64,000 nucleotides of DNA, from contig SVNA01000003.1 in the NCBI GenBank assembly GCA_015067145.1, positions 1 through 64,000 on the forward strand, read 5' to 3'. Below the pieces are notes generated by a model that made no database searches, was not told the DNA's origin, and saw nothing but the letters and a program-made list of their open reading frames with translations. The translations under genes were made by a program, and so were the position numbers. This DNA is from Oscillospiraceae bacterium (GTDB taxonomy: Bacteria; Bacillota; Clostridia; Oscillospirales; Ruminococcaceae). This document shows positions 44,707-55,289 of the stretch, piece by piece; within the stretch, counting starts at the first letter, position 1, and each line of letters starts with the position of its first letter.

Positions 44707-45576
44707 ATGAAAAACGTTTACGATATAATTATCATCGGCATGGGACCGGCAGGTGTTTCGGCGGCACTGTATGCACACCGTGCAGGTGCAGAGGTGCTGG
44801 TTATCGGTGGTGACAGCAATGCTCTTTCCAAAGCGGAAAAGATAGATAATTACTACGGTGTGAAAAAAGGCACAACAGGTGCAGAACTGTTCAGCATGGG
44901 CAAAGAACAGCTTGCTGACAGCAATATCGACACCATGGATGGACAGGTTGTGTCAATCGAGTGGACGGGTGATTATGCCGTAAAAACAGTGGAAAACAGC
45001 TACACAGCCAAAAGTGTTGTCCTTGCTACAGGCACAGGCCGCAGAACACCTAACATAAAAGGTCTGAAAGAGTTTGAAGGCCGAGGCGTAAGCTGGTGTG
45101 CGGTGTGCGACGGCTTTTTCTACCGCGGAAAAACCGTTGCCGTTCTTGGCGAAGGAGAATATGCAGCAGAAGAAGCTGAATATCTTAAAAACCTTGCCGC
45201 AAAAGTTTATATCCTCACAAACGGCAAACAGCCTGCAAAGGTGATTGACGGCGTTGAATATATCGAAAAACCTCTGGCAGAAATCAAAGGTGAAGCCACA
45301 GTTTCCACCGTTGAATTTGCCGATGGCAGCAGCATCGGAACAGACGGAGTCTTTGTGGCAATCGGCGTTGCGGGAGCAGGAGAATTTGCCCGCAAACTGG
45401 GTGCAGAAATAAATGGAAATTCAATAGTAACAGATAATAATTGTGCAACAAATATCCCTGGTCTCTTTGCAGCGGGGGATAACACAGGCGGCATGATGCA
45501 GATTGCAAAGGCAGTATACGAGGGCGCAGTTGCAGGCAGCGAAAGTGCAAAATTTATAAGGGAAATGAAAGGATAA
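44707..45576 (+). CDS. Thioredoxin-reductase-like flavoprotein
   Basis: 289 residues. FAD loop IIIIGMGPAGVSAALYAHRAGAEVLVIGG, redox pair WC131AVC134DG, second nucleotide-binding segment VAVLGEGEYAAEEAEYL, and FAD-binding FAAGDNTGGMMQIAKAVYEGA near the end. It is about 20-25 residues shorter than typical TrxB. The NADPH-binding loop GEGEYA differs from the usual GGGxxA. It may reduce thioredoxin or a glutaredoxin-like protein. The start is ATG 44707 after GCGGAGG; the upstream ATG at 44647 is rejected. DUF1653 follows 5 nt later. Confidence 0.88.
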   Translation: MKNVYDIIIIGMGPAGVSAALYAHRAGAEVLVIGGDSNALSKAEKIDNYYGVKKGTTGAELFSMGKEQLADSNIDTMDGQVVSIEWTGDYAVKTVENSYTAKSVVLATGTGRRTPNIKGLKEFEGRGVSWCAVCDGFFYRGKTVAVLGEGEYAAEEAEYLKNLAAKVYILTNGKQPAKVIDGVEYIEKPLAEIKGEATVSTVEFADGSSIGTDGVFVAIGVAGAGEFARKLGAEINGNSIVTDNNCATNIPGLFAAGDNTGGMMQIAKAVYEGAVAGSESAKFIREMKG

Positions 45577-45581
45577 AAAAT

Positions 45582-45794
45582 ATGAGTCTGGAACCGGGAA
45601 AATACAGACACTTCAAGGGCAATGAATACGAGGTGTTATATATTGCAAAACACTCCGAAACTCTGGAGGAAATGGTGGTCTATCGTGCTTTATACGGCGA
45701 AAAAGGCGTGTGGGTACGTCCGCTCGGTATGTTCTGCGAGGAGATAACCCGTGACGGCAGAACCTTTAAACGTTTTGAAAAGATTGACGAATAA
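45582..45794 (+). CDS. DUF1653 family protein
   Basis: 70 residues: PGKYRHFKGNEYEVLYIAKHSETLEEMVVYRALYGEKGVWVRPLGMFCEEI...RFEKI, the complete DUF1653 domain. Function unknown. Translationally linked to the flavoprotein upstream. Confidence 0.92.
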   Translation: MSLEPGKYRHFKGNEYEVLYIAKHSETLEEMVVYRALYGEKGVWVRPLGMFCEEITRDGRTFKRFEKIDE

Positions 45795-45826
45795 AATATG
45801 CTGATAAGCTGTGTTTGAAAATAAGG

Positions 45827-45866
45827 CGGCAGAGAACATATGAAAAATATATTCTCTGCTGTCTTT
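45827..45866 (+). terminator. Terminator after the DUF1653 gene
   Basis: A 10-bp stem with one G-U pair (45827-45836 with 45852-45861) followed by TCTTT. Confidence 0.6.
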
Positions 45867-46019
45867 GCAGTCTGTTGGTCGGAAATATACAGTAAAACTG
45901 TATATATTTACAGATAACTTGGTACAACAAAAGTATATACAGTCATCTGCGTGTAAAAATTTGTACAAAGCTACACAAAATTGTATTATTTTTTGTGCAT
46001 TTTTTGCACATAAAAATTA

Positions 46020-46049
46020 TTGAACAAAAAACAGCATGTGTGGTATAAT
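46020..46049 (+). promoter_or_regulatory. Promoter of the giant adhesin gene
   Basis: TTGAAC (46020-46025), an 18-bp spacer and an extended -10 TGGTATAAT (46041-46049). The rest of the 45795-46183 spacer is AT-rich and contains only the upstream terminator and a TGTGCA hairpin at about 45994-46010. The leader is about 125 nt. Confidence 0.6.
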
Positions 46050-46183
46050 TACCTTGCACTATTATATATGATTTTTCAAGTATTATATTTATAAAATAAA
46101 CTTTGATGCATATATAAATAGTGCAAAATTAATTTATTAATCATTTATAAAAATAAAAACATATAATGAAAGGGTGAATATTG

Positions 46184-49100
46184 ATGAAAAGAATAATATC
46201 CGCAATTTTGTCAATGGCACTTCTATTGAGCGCAATTCCGTTTGGTGCCCTGCAGGTTTCTGCGGCGGCAGACGATTTTAGCGTTGGTCAGAACGGCTAT
46301 GTTTCCGACCCAAGTACTATTGACAGCTACAAAGACTATTTCACCGCAGACAGCACCGAATTTGCAGGTGCTGTGTGGACCGATAAATCTGTTTTTACAA
46401 AGGACAATATCGGTCAGAATCCTTTTGGCATCACCAAAGACCATGCAGGACACACATTAACAGATATAAAAGAAATTAAAAACAACGAATTTCTTGTATC
46501 CCTGTCTGCACTTTCTTCCACAAAACAGATAGAAGGATATTCCTATCTTCCTACAGACACCATTCTGGTGCTGGACCTTTCCGGCAGTATGCTCAACGCA
46601 GGTGAGCTGGATGCTTTGCTGGAAGCAGCAAACAAGGCTATAGCCGAACTGCTTAACCTCAACAAACACAACCGTGTAGGTGTTGTTGTGTACAGCAATG
46701 ACGGTCAGGAATTTTTCCCGCTGGACAGATATACAACAACCAAAAGAACTACAGGCAGCAATGCTTATGATGTTTATCTCGAGAAAAACGGAAACTCTCA
46801 GGTGAGAACAGCCAGAAGCGGTAACACCAATGTTGTAAAGAACAGCAATGGTGCAACAATGAACAAAACATACTCCCTGAGCAGTACAGGCCGTACATAT
46901 ATCCAGAGCGGTCTCAACGTTGCCAGAAATATGTTTGAAGGCGTTGAAGACATAACAATTCCGACAGGCGAAATCATGGGCGGTACAAAGCGTAAACCAA
47001 TCGTTGTGCTCATGTCCGACGGTGCTCCGACCCGTGCAACAGCAAGCTACACCTTTGCAAACAGCAGCAATCCATCCTATGTAACAACAAACGGTTACAA
47101 CTCCAGCGATTTCCACACATTTGCAACACAGCTTACAGCAGCTTATGTGGACAGAGAAATCGGAGAACATTATGATGGCGAATGTCTGTTCTACACACTG
47201 GGCTTCAATCTGGAAAATGACGTACAGCGTGCACTTTCCGTGCTTAATCCTGACAGCTCTACAACAGCAATCAACAATCTCTGGCAGGCATACCAGACAG
47301 CGACACAGAATGTAACCAACATTGTAAGTTACGGCTCAGGTTACAACACAACATATCTCAGACGTCTTGAGGGCGGCAGTGATGGCCTGGACAGCAACAA
47401 ATCCTACGCTGACAAATATTTCCCTGCAGAAACAACAAACGACCTTATCGAAGCTTTCGACGATATCGTTGACCAGATTATCATCCAGTCCAAATACTAT
47501 CCTACACTTGTTTCCTCAGGTCAGTACGATATGGACGGCTATGTAACAATAGTTGACGAGCTGGGCGCAAATATGGAAGTTAAAGACATCCGCGGCATCG
47601 TGCTGGGTGACGTGCTTTACACAGGCGAAGCAATGGCACAGGCAATGAGCCAGGGTGCAAACGGCCCATACGGCAACAGCACAACATGGTCCGAACTTGG
47701 CTGGGAACTTGTTTACTCCATCGCCGAACGTCTCAATGTTTCCAACGATGTGGCTATCGATATGCTCACAAAAGCATGGGCAGACACAGTTGGCAACAGC
47801 AGTGACAGAAAAACACAGCTCTATTATGAAAATGCAGACAGCTGGGGCAACTATATCAGCTACTATCTTGACGACGACAATAAAAACCTTGGCTGGCGTG
47901 ATGAAGATGATACATCTGCAGCTTATCCGACAGGCACAAAATACATCGGCCGCAGCTATATCTTCCAGGGCACAGTAAACGACAGAGATAGCAATGTTCA
48001 CGAAAGTGAAATGCTGCACATTGTTGTTCAGGTGTTTGAAGATGTAACTACAGGCGAGCAGACAGTTACATTCCGTGTGCCTGCAAGCCTTGTTCCGCTT
48101 TCTCTGTACGAAGTTGAAGTTGAAGGCAACGTTCTCAACGAACAGACAGTTGTGGACAGCTTCACATTCCAGGAAGAAACACCAATCCGTCTGCTTTATG
48201 ATGTTGGCCTTGTTGACGAGATTACACCAATCAATCTGGCAGAAAAAATGTCAGCAGCAGACGCTCACAAACATCCTACAGGCGACGGCGGCTACTACTT
48301 CTACTCCAACAGCTGGGGCACAGTAACAGACAACGACGGTATCGATATAGAGGACCCTAACGGACACAGTGCAACAGTTGCACACTACCTGCCATCCAAA
48401 GAAAACGAACGCTACTACTATGCAGAAGACAGCATAGTTTACGATGCAAACGGCAACAAACAGACAGATAAAAACAGCAAGCCGACAGGCTCTGGCTATA
48501 AACACGCAATCTACACCATCAAAAAGGATGGCAATGCAAACACAGTTGACGTAACATGGCTGAACATCAATGCACAGACACTCAGCAATTATGCTGTATA
48601 CGATGATGATTCAGGTGTATGGTACATCCCGAAAGGTACATCCTACCGTCAGACAACACGTGACGAAAAGGCAAAAACATCCAACAACACAGGCACTCTC
48701 ACATATGTTGACAACCCTCTTATCAACGCAAACAGCACAAGCTATCAGATGTACACATTCCTTGGCAACAACGGCCGACTTGCACTTTACCCTGCAACAG
48801 GCCTCAAACTGACAAAGAATGTTGCAGCAGCATCTCCGGAAAACGATGCAATCAATACATTTACATTTGAGATTGAATTTACAGGCCTTCCGGCTGTTCC
48901 TGCAGGTGTAAAGGTTACAGATGCAGATTACAATACTTTTGCTTCCGGTACAAATGGCAACAAAATCACTGTAACTCTTACAGACGGCCAGACCGTTTAC
49001 ATCACAGGTCTTGATGCAGGTGTGGATTACACAGTTACAGAGCTTGGCAACGAGTTCTACACAGTTCAGTCCTCCACAGGTGCACAGGGCACAACAGTGG

Positions 49101-52100
49101 CAAACACAATCAATGCAGTTGAATTTATAAACACAGCAGCAAGCCGCAAAGGCAATCTGCAGATTTCCAAAACTGTAACACATCCTTACGGCGATAATTA
49201 TGTAATTCCAGATGGCAAAGTGTTTAATGTAGAGGTAACTCTCACAGATAAAAACAATGCCCCTATTACAAGTGCAGCAGGTCTTGCAATCTCAGGTACA
49301 ACAAATGACGGCACAGCAATCACTGCGTTTCCTGCAATAGACGGCAACGGTAAATTTACACTCCAGCTGGCTCACGAAGACTCTGTTACAATCACAGGTC
49401 TTCCACACGGTGCAGAATATACAGTGACAGAAACTGCCCTCCCAGCAGGCTTTGCACTGGACGGCACAAACAGCACAGGTCTCGACGGCACAATCGTTAC
49501 AGACCAGACAGCTTACGCTCATCTGGTAAATGATTATGAACCGACATCATGGCCGACAAATGCAAATCTTGACCTTAAGATTACAAAAAATCTTGAAGGT
49601 GTAACATGGGATGAAATTCCAGGATCTGCATTCCAGTTCAAGCTTGAAAAATATAATCTGACTACAGGACAGTGGGAAGACCACGGTCATACTACAGATC
49701 TGACAATCACTGCAGCAAGCGGCAATTCAGCAACAAATACACTTGTAGGTGCTACCACTTATAAAGAGGGAACCACAGATAACATTCCGTTTGAATATCT
49801 TGGCACACATTACTACCGCATAACAGAAATTCCTGGTAATATCGACGGTATCACATACGACACAACACATGCATACTTCCGTGTTGTTGTAACAGATGAT
49901 GATATGGACGGCACACCGGAAATGGAAGTTGTTGCGGCAAACAACACAACACTCAGTACAGACAATGGTATAGATACCATATCCGCAACATTTACAAACC
50001 GTTACAACAGTACAGTTGCAGAAATCAACATCCACAAGGATCTTACAAATGACACAGGTGTTCAGATTCCTATGGACAGCTTTGAATTTGTACTCTGCGA
50101 AGGTGCAACCTGTTCAGGTGATGGATGTACAAATAACCATACAACAGTAAAACCAAACATCAATGGTGACGTTATCATTCCAAAGGCATATACATCTACA
50201 GAAACTGGTTTTGTAGCGGTTGGTAACCCTACAGTAACAAACGGCGAAGAAACATATTCTGACGTATGTGATGATAACGCAGGCACAGGCACAAGAACAT
50301 ACACACGCAATGTAACTTCTGTACAGAAATATGAAATGACAGAAAGCTACAATATCACTGAAAAGAACGGTGGTATGACAGGTATGGACTACTCAGATGC
50401 TGAGGTTGAAGCTACTGTAACAGTAAGCAAAGAAGTAACAACAACATGGACAGAAACAAAAACTGTTTCTCTTGAAAAAGTACAGGTGACTGCAGCAACA
50501 GAAGAATGGTCAGAAGTTTCCGGTACAGAAACAGCATGGACAGAGGCAACTACACCACAGGATGAAGTTACATCTCTCACAAGCAAGGTAGCTTACGCAG
50601 AAGATGATGACACTGTTGATGCATCAACAGATACAGATGCAACATTTGCAAACGAATACACAGTAACTCCTGTAACAGCAGCTGCAATCAGCGGTAAAAA
50701 AATCTTCAATCGCAAGCTTGAGGCAGACGATTTCAGCTTCAAACTCTACGCAGCAGACAATGCATTTAATAAAGGTGCAGAAATTGACGAAGCAGGTGTG
50801 ACAGCAGCAGATGCGGACGTATCAACAGGCGTTGCAGAAGGCAGCTTTGCATTTGATGCAATTACATACACAACAGCAGGCACATACTACTATGTGGCAG
50901 AAGAGGTTATCCCGACAGCTGCAACAGCAGAAAACGGATACACTGTTGATGGTGTAACATACGACAGTACTGTTTATCACATCACTGTAACTGTGGGTCT
51001 TGCAGGTGACGGAACAAATGCTCTTGTTGCCAACACACCAACAATCAACCAGGTTGGCGGCAGCGGCACATCCCTTGCATTCACAAACAGCTACAATATC
51101 ACAGGCACTGCAAAAGCAACATTTGAGGCAACCAAGAAACTTAATGGCCGTGCTCTCGGTGAAGATGAATTTACATTCAGCCTCTACGAGACAGACAGCA
51201 GCTGGGCTACAGATGGCGTAACACCGCTTTATGATGATATCGGTCACTATGCAAACACAGGTACTCTCAAAATGCCTGAAATCACATACACAAAAGACGA
51301 TATCGACACACATTATTATGTGCTCAAAGAAAATATCCCTGTTCCGGGACTTGGCGGTGTAACTTACGATAATTCCACAGTGAAAATCAAAGTTGAGGTT
51401 AAGGACGATACAAAGGGCGGCATCACAGCAACAGTTACCTACCCTGAAAACGACCAGCTCTTTGAAAACACATACACAGCAAGCCCTGTTTCTTTGACTG
51501 TAGCAGGTGACAAATGGTATGCAGACCACACCAACGCAGCAATATCAATGGCAGGCGGCGAGTTTACATTTGAACTTCTCAAAGCAGACAATCTGTATGT
51601 AATTGACCAGGCAGCAGCTCCTGTTGAAATTACAAACGGCGAAGGCACTGATGTTGACAACGACCAGTTTGCATTCAAACTCAACTACACAGAACCTGGC
51701 ACACATTACTATGTTCTCAGAGAAAAATCCGGCTCCAGCCCGACAACAATCTACGATGCAGCAGAATATCACATCATGGTTGTTGTTCTGGACAATGGCA
51801 TAGGTCAGCTGACAACAATGATGACTGCTGAAACAGCAGACGGCACTCATGTAACACTTGGCTTTGACGATGATTTCCAGGACGGTGACAGCAGACGTTA
51901 CCTCGAGTTCAAAAACAGCGAACGAGAAGTTACAGACCTTGATGTTGATTTCAGCATTAAGAAAAATGTTGTAAAACTGGGCACAGCAGACCACACATTG
52001 GCAAACTTTAAATTTGAAGTTGAAAATGTAACAACAGGCACAGTTTACAGCGAAAATCCTGTTTCCGGCAACGACGGTACAACAGCATTCACAGTTACAT

Positions 52101-52504
52101 ACAAAAAAGCTGATATCGGCAAAGAATATGAATATATCATCCGCGAAATCGATACAGGTATCGCAGACATGGTATACGATGCAACAGAATACACTGTTAA
52201 AGTAAAGGTGGAATTTATTGCAAATCAGCTGGTAACAACAAAAACTCTTACAAACAACACAACAGGTGCTTCTGCAGTTGTTGACGAAGTTGAGGTAACC
52301 TTCAACAACGAGTACAGCGGCAATGTGCCAAAACAGGATCCGCCAAAAGACCCGGGCAAGAAAGTCAGAGTGGACAGTGTTCCTGACACAGGCGATATTT
52401 CATCCACAGCTCCTTACCTTGCTCTTATGGCAGCAGCTGTAGCAGCAGCAATAGTTATCATCCTTATCCGCAGAAGAAAAAAGGACGATGAAGCAGAAGC
52501 TTAA
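46184..52504 (+). CDS. Giant vWA / pilin-repeat surface adhesin with sorting signal
   Basis: 2106 residues. Signal peptide at about 1-28. A von Willebrand A domain follows with MIDAS motif D131LSGS and a second acidic loop (VVLMSDGAPT). Residues from about 870 to 2050 are eight beta-sandwich repeats of the Spy0128/FctA or CnaB type, each ending in a variant of F-x-N-x-Y (FTNRY, FANEY, FTNSY, FENTY, FNNEY), which in this family form internal Lys-Asn isopeptide bonds. The C-terminus has a VPDTG sorting motif (V2066), membrane helix and RRRKK tail. It is therefore covalently anchored to the wall by a sortase encoded elsewhere. A Cys-bearing insertion (CEGATCSGDGC... SDVCDD) at about residues 1305-1365 is unusual for such repeats. 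ATG 46184 after AAAGGGTGA. Confidence 0.9.
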   Translation: MKRIISAILSMALLLSAIPFGALQVSAAADDFSVGQNGYVSDPSTIDSYKDYFTADSTEFAGAVWTDKSVFTKDNIGQNPFGITKDHAGHTLTDIKEIKNNEFLVSLSALSSTKQIEGYSYLPTDTILVLDLSGSMLNAGELDALLEAANKAIAELLNLNKHNRVGVVVYSNDGQEFFPLDRYTTTKRTTGSNAYDVYLEKNGNSQVRTARSGNTNVVKNSNGATMNKTYSLSSTGRTYIQSGLNVARNMFEGVEDITIPTGEIMGGTKRKPIVVLMSDGAPTRATASYTFANSSNPSYVTTNGYNSSDFHTFATQLTAAYVDREIGEHYDGECLFYTLGFNLENDVQRALSVLNPDSSTTAINNLWQAYQTATQNVTNIVSYGSGYNTTYLRRLEGGSDGLDSNKSYADKYFPAETTNDLIEAFDDIVDQIIIQSKYYPTLVSSGQYDMDGYVTIVDELGANMEVKDIRGIVLGDVLYTGEAMAQAMSQGANGPYGNSTTWSELGWELVYSIAERLNVSNDVAIDMLTKAWADTVGNSSDRKTQLYYENADSWGNYISYYLDDDNKNLGWRDEDDTSAAYPTGTKYIGRSYIFQGTVNDRDSNVHESEMLHIVVQVFEDVTTGEQTVTFRVPASLVPLSLYEVEVEGNVLNEQTVVDSFTFQEETPIRLLYDVGLVDEITPINLAEKMSAADAHKHPTGDGGYYFYSNSWGTVTDNDGIDIEDPNGHSATVAHYLPSKENERYYYAEDSIVYDANGNKQTDKNSKPTGSGYKHAIYTIKKDGNANTVDVTWLNINAQTLSNYAVYDDDSGVWYIPKGTSYRQTTRDEKAKTSNNTGTLTYVDNPLINANSTSYQMYTFLGNNGRLALYPATGLKLTKNVAAASPENDAINTFTFEIEFTGLPAVPAGVKVTDADYNTFASGTNGNKITVTLTDGQTVYITGLDAGVDYTVTELGNEFYTVQSSTGAQGTTVANTINAVEFINTAASRKGNLQISKTVTHPYGDNYVIPDGKVFNVEVTLTDKNNAPITSAAGLAISGTTNDGTAITAFPAIDGNGKFTLQLAHEDSVTITGLPHGAEYTVTETALPAGFALDGTNSTGLDGTIVTDQTAYAHLVNDYEPTSWPTNANLDLKITKNLEGVTWDEIPGSAFQFKLEKYNLTTGQWEDHGHTTDLTITAASGNSATNTLVGATTYKEGTTDNIPFEYLGTHYYRITEIPGNIDGITYDTTHAYFRVVVTDDDMDGTPEMEVVAANNTTLSTDNGIDTISATFTNRYNSTVAEINIHKDLTNDTGVQIPMDSFEFVLCEGATCSGDGCTNNHTTVKPNINGDVIIPKAYTSTETGFVAVGNPTVTNGEETYSDVCDDNAGTGTRTYTRNVTSVQKYEMTESYNITEKNGGMTGMDYSDAEVEATVTVSKEVTTTWTETKTVSLEKVQVTAATEEWSEVSGTETAWTEATTPQDEVTSLTSKVAYAEDDDTVDASTDTDATFANEYTVTPVTAAAISGKKIFNRKLEADDFSFKLYAADNAFNKGAEIDEAGVTAADADVSTGVAEGSFAFDAITYTTAGTYYYVAEEVIPTAATAENGYTVDGVTYDSTVYHITVTVGLAGDGTNALVANTPTINQVGGSGTSLAFTNSYNITGTAKATFEATKKLNGRALGEDEFTFSLYETDSSWATDGVTPLYDDIGHYANTGTLKMPEITYTKDDIDTHYYVLKENIPVPGLGGVTYDNSTVKIKVEVKDDTKGGITATVTYPENDQLFENTYTASPVSLTVAGDKWYADHTNAAISMAGGEFTFELLKADNLYVIDQAAAPVEITNGEGTDVDNDQFAFKLNYTEPGTHYYVLREKSGSSPTTIYDAAEYHIMVVVLDNGIGQLTTMMTAETADGTHVTLGFDDDFQDGDSRRYLEFKNSEREVTDLDVDFSIKKNVVKLGTADHTLANFKFEVENVTTGTVYSENPVSGNDGTTAFTVTYKKADIGKEYEYIIREIDTGIADMVYDATEYTVKVKVEFIANQLVTTKTLTNNTTGASAVVDEVEVTFNNEYSGNVPKQDPPKDPGKKVRVDSVPDTGDISSTAPYLALMAAAVAAAIVIILIRRRKKDDEAEA

Positions 52505-52546
52505 CCCTTTTTTCGCAGCGGTAAACCGATAGCACTCTAAACAGAT

Positions 52547-52581
52547 AAAAATCCCCCGATATATTTGTCGGGGGATTTTTT
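52547..52581 (+). terminator. Terminator after the adhesin gene
   Basis: A perfect 13-bp stem (52547-52559 with 52568-52580) and a T run. Confidence 0.93.
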
Positions 52582-52729
52582 GTTGCAGATGTTTTGTGGA
52601 ATATAACAGGGTAAAAATATATGTACAGCCAGAATAAATTACCATCTGACATATTGACTACATAATCCCAAAATTATATAATATAAGTTAAGGTTTTTTA
52701 AACACTTTATTAAAAGGGAAAGATTTATT

Positions 52730-54118
52730 ATGAAAAGAACAGAAATCAAACAGTTGTTCGCTGCTATGCCTGCTGATGCTACAGTTGTAAAGGTTGAAGG
52801 CTGGGCAAAAACAGTTCGCGACAGCAAAAACATCGGTTTTATCGAACTCAACGACGGCAGCTGCTTCAAAGGCGTACAGATTGTTTTTGAACAGGCTAAA
52901 ATCGAAAACTATACAGAAGTTGCAAAAAGCGGTGTTGGCACAGCTTTCTCCGTAACAGGCAGGGTTGTTCTCACACCTGATGCAAAACAGCCACTTGAAA
53001 TCAATGCAGACACAATTGAAGTTATCGGCACATGCCCAAGTGACTACCCATTGCAGAAAAAACGTCACACACTTGAATATCTGCGTACAATGCCAAGTCT
53101 CCGTCCAAGAACAAACACATTCTCCGCAGCTTTCCGTGTAAGAAGCACAGCTGCTTATGCAATCCACAAGTTCTTCAACGAAAACGGCTTTGTATATATG
53201 AACACACCGCTTATCACAGGTTCTGACTGTGAAGGTGCAGGCGAAATGTTCCAGGTTACAACAATGGACCTGAACAATATCCCAAAAACAGAAGACGGCA
53301 AGGTGGATTTCTCCCAGGACTTCTTCGGCCGCAGCACAAACCTGACAGTTTCCGGTCAGCTTGAAGGCGAAGCTATGGCTATGGCTTTCGGCAAAATCTA
53401 CACATTCGGCCCGACATTCCGTGCAGAAAACTCCAACACACCACGTCACGCTGCAGAGTTCTGGATGATGGAACCTGAAATGGCATTTGCAGACCTCAGC
53501 GACTATATGGACAACGCTGAAGCAATGATCAAGTACGTTATCAGCTACGTTATGGAACACTGCCCACAGGATATCGACTTCTTCAACCAGTTTGTGGACA
53601 AAGGCCTCAAGGAAAGACTTACAAACCTTGTAAACAGCGAATTTGTTCGTCTCACATACACAAAGGCAATCGAACTGCTCGAACCACACAACGACCAGTT
53701 CCAGTACAAAGTGGAATGGGGCTGTGACCTCCAGACAGAACACGAAAGATTTTTGACAGAGCAGATCTACAAAAAACCTGTTTTTGTTACAAACTATCCA
53801 AAGGAAATCAAATCCTTCTATATGCGTCTTGACGACGATGGCAAAACAGTTGCAGCAGCAGATATGCTTGTACCTGGTGTTGGCGAGCTCTGCGGCGGCA
53901 GCCAGCGTGAAGAAAGATACGATGTTCTTGTTCAGAGAATGGAAGAATGCGGCCTTAACCGTGAAGACTACGAATGGTATCTTGACCTTCGCAAATTCGG
54001 CGGTGTAAAACATGCAGGCTACGGTCTTGGCTTTGAAAGACTTATCATGTACATCACAGGTATCTCCAACATCCGTGACGTAATTCCTTTCCCAAGAACA
54101 ACAGGCACACTTGCTTAA
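52730..54118 (+). CDS. asnS: Asparaginyl-tRNA synthetase
   Basis: 462 residues, class IIb. An N-terminal OB-fold anticodon-binding domain (about 18-100) is followed by the catalytic core with motif 2 ([21 protein letters not shown]) and motif 3 ([16 protein letters not shown]). [16 protein letters not shown] marks the AsnRS rather than AspRS branch. ATG 52730. No T-box leader fits in the 150-bp spacer. Confidence 0.97.
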   Translation: MKRTEIKQLFAAMPADATVVKVEGWAKTVRDSKNIGFIELNDGSCFKGVQIVFEQAKIENYTEVAKSGVGTAFSVTGRVVLTPDAKQPLEINADTIEVIGTCPSDYPLQKKRHTLEYLRTMPSLRPRTNTFSAAFRVRSTAAYAIHKFFNENGFVYMNTPLITGSDCEGAGEMFQVTTMDLNNIPKTEDGKVDFSQDFFGRSTNLTVSGQLEGEAMAMAFGKIYTFGPTFRAENSNTPRHAAEFWMMEPEMAFADLSDYMDNAEAMIKYVISYVMEHCPQDIDFFNQFVDKGLKERLTNLVNSEFVRLTYTKAIELLEPHNDQFQYKVEWGCDLQTEHERFLTEQIYKKPVFVTNYPKEIKSFYMRLDDDGKTVAAADMLVPGVGELCGGSQREERYDVLVQRMEECGLNREDYEWYLDLRKFGGVKHAGYGLGFERLIMYITGISNIRDVIPFPRTTGTLA

Positions 54119-54130
54119 TAAAAAGAATAT

Positions 54131-54160
54131 ATGGAGATGGTTTTTGCCATCTCCATTTTA
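54131..54160 (+). terminator. asnS terminator
   Basis: A perfect 10-bp stem (54131-54140 with 54147-54156) and a T tail. Confidence 0.85.
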
Positions 54161-54270
54161 TTTTGTACATATTTGCCACGCACTTTTTGTGCAATTTTTA
54201 TATGGGATTATTGCATCGATTAAGGTACAATTAAACTGGAATTATATGTAATAGATTTGGAGGATTTTTT

Positions 54271-55278
54271 ATGGAACAGATTATGCATACACAGCCGGGT
54301 CCTGTACTGGACGAAAAAGGCAGACCATTCCCTGGCTATTCTACAAAAAGCGTACTTACATACAACCGCAATCAGATTAAAGCTCCTGCATACCGTATCA
54401 AGGAATGGGATTTTTACCAGATAAGCAACGAGGAACTCTGCCTGCAGTTTACAATCGGCCACACAAGCTATGTGGGACAGGTAAGTGTTATGCTTTTCAA
54501 CTTTGCAACAGGCGAAAAAATCCTCTATAAAGAAAAGCTCATCCCTCTTCCTTTCGGCAAAATGGGCATGGGCACAAATGCCGAAACAGACAGCGTCCTC
54601 AAATATGACAAGGGCGGCATGTATATGGAGTTTATCACAAAAAACGGCGTGCGTACTCTCAGATGTAAATGCGAAGAGGTGGAAACCGAAATCGTTCTCC
54701 ATACAACAATGCCTCACAGCCTTGTTATCAACATTCCTTTTGATGAAAAGGAAACACAGTTCTACTACAACCACAAAATCAACTGTATGACTGCCGAAGG
54801 CTATGTTAAAAACGGGGACAAAGAGTATAAATTCGACCCTGCTGACAGCTATGGCATTCTGGACTGGGGACGCGGTGTGTGGCCTTTCAGCAACGAATGG
54901 TACTGGTCCAACGGTGCGGGCAAGGTGAACGGCGAGATATTCGGTTTCAACCTTGGCTGCGGCTTCGGCAATCCGTCAAAAGCTACAGAAAACATCATCT
55001 TCTATAAAGGTGAATGCCACAAGCTTGGCCATGTCACCTTTGAAATGGACAGAGAAAACTGGATGGCCCCTTGGACAATCCGTGATGATGCAGGCCGTCT
55101 GGAATTGACACTCTATCCTACATACGACCGCACAACCACAGCAAAAATCCTATGGATTGACAACTGCACACATCAGATGTTCGGCGAATTCAAGGGCTGG
55201 GTAATTCTTGACGACGGCACAAAGCTGGATGTGGAAAGGGTATACAGCTTTGCAGAACTGGCAGTGAACAACTGGTAA
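54271..55278 (+). CDS. DUF2804 family protein
   Basis: 335 residues. The conserved DUF2804 blocks are visible: LPFGKMGM, INIPFDEKETQFYYNHKINCM, then DSYGILDWGRGVWPFSNEWYWSNGAG and GFNLGCGFGNPSKATEN. The fold is related to lipocalin/AttH-like hydroxylase-associated domains, without known activity. No signal peptide, so probably cytoplasmic. ATG 54271 after TTGGAGGA. Monocistronic; a hairpin repeat, not a classical terminator, follows. Confidence 0.85.
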   Translation: MEQIMHTQPGPVLDEKGRPFPGYSTKSVLTYNRNQIKAPAYRIKEWDFYQISNEELCLQFTIGHTSYVGQVSVMLFNFATGEKILYKEKLIPLPFGKMGMGTNAETDSVLKYDKGGMYMEFITKNGVRTLRCKCEEVETEIVLHTTMPHSLVINIPFDEKETQFYYNHKINCMTAEGYVKNGDKEYKFDPADSYGILDWGRGVWPFSNEWYWSNGAGKVNGEIFGFNLGCGFGNPSKATENIIFYKGECHKLGHVTFEMDRENWMAPWTIRDDAGRLELTLYPTYDRTTTAKILWIDNCTHQMFGEFKGWVILDDGTKLDVERVYSFAELAVNNW

Positions 55279-55289
55279 AAAGTACATAT

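Noticed and set aside
50400-50640. Short tandem repeat or frameshift in the adhesin gene
   Set aside because: The Thr/Glu-rich stretch is imperfect and stays in one frame; it looks like a low-complexity linker, not a replication error.
52582-52729. T-box leader before asnS
   Set aside because: Too short, and no conserved T-box sequence or specifier loop followed by a terminator was seen.
52688-54013. 441-codon antisense ORF opposite asnS
   Set aside because: Shadow of asnS in the complementary frame; nothing in it resembles a protein family.
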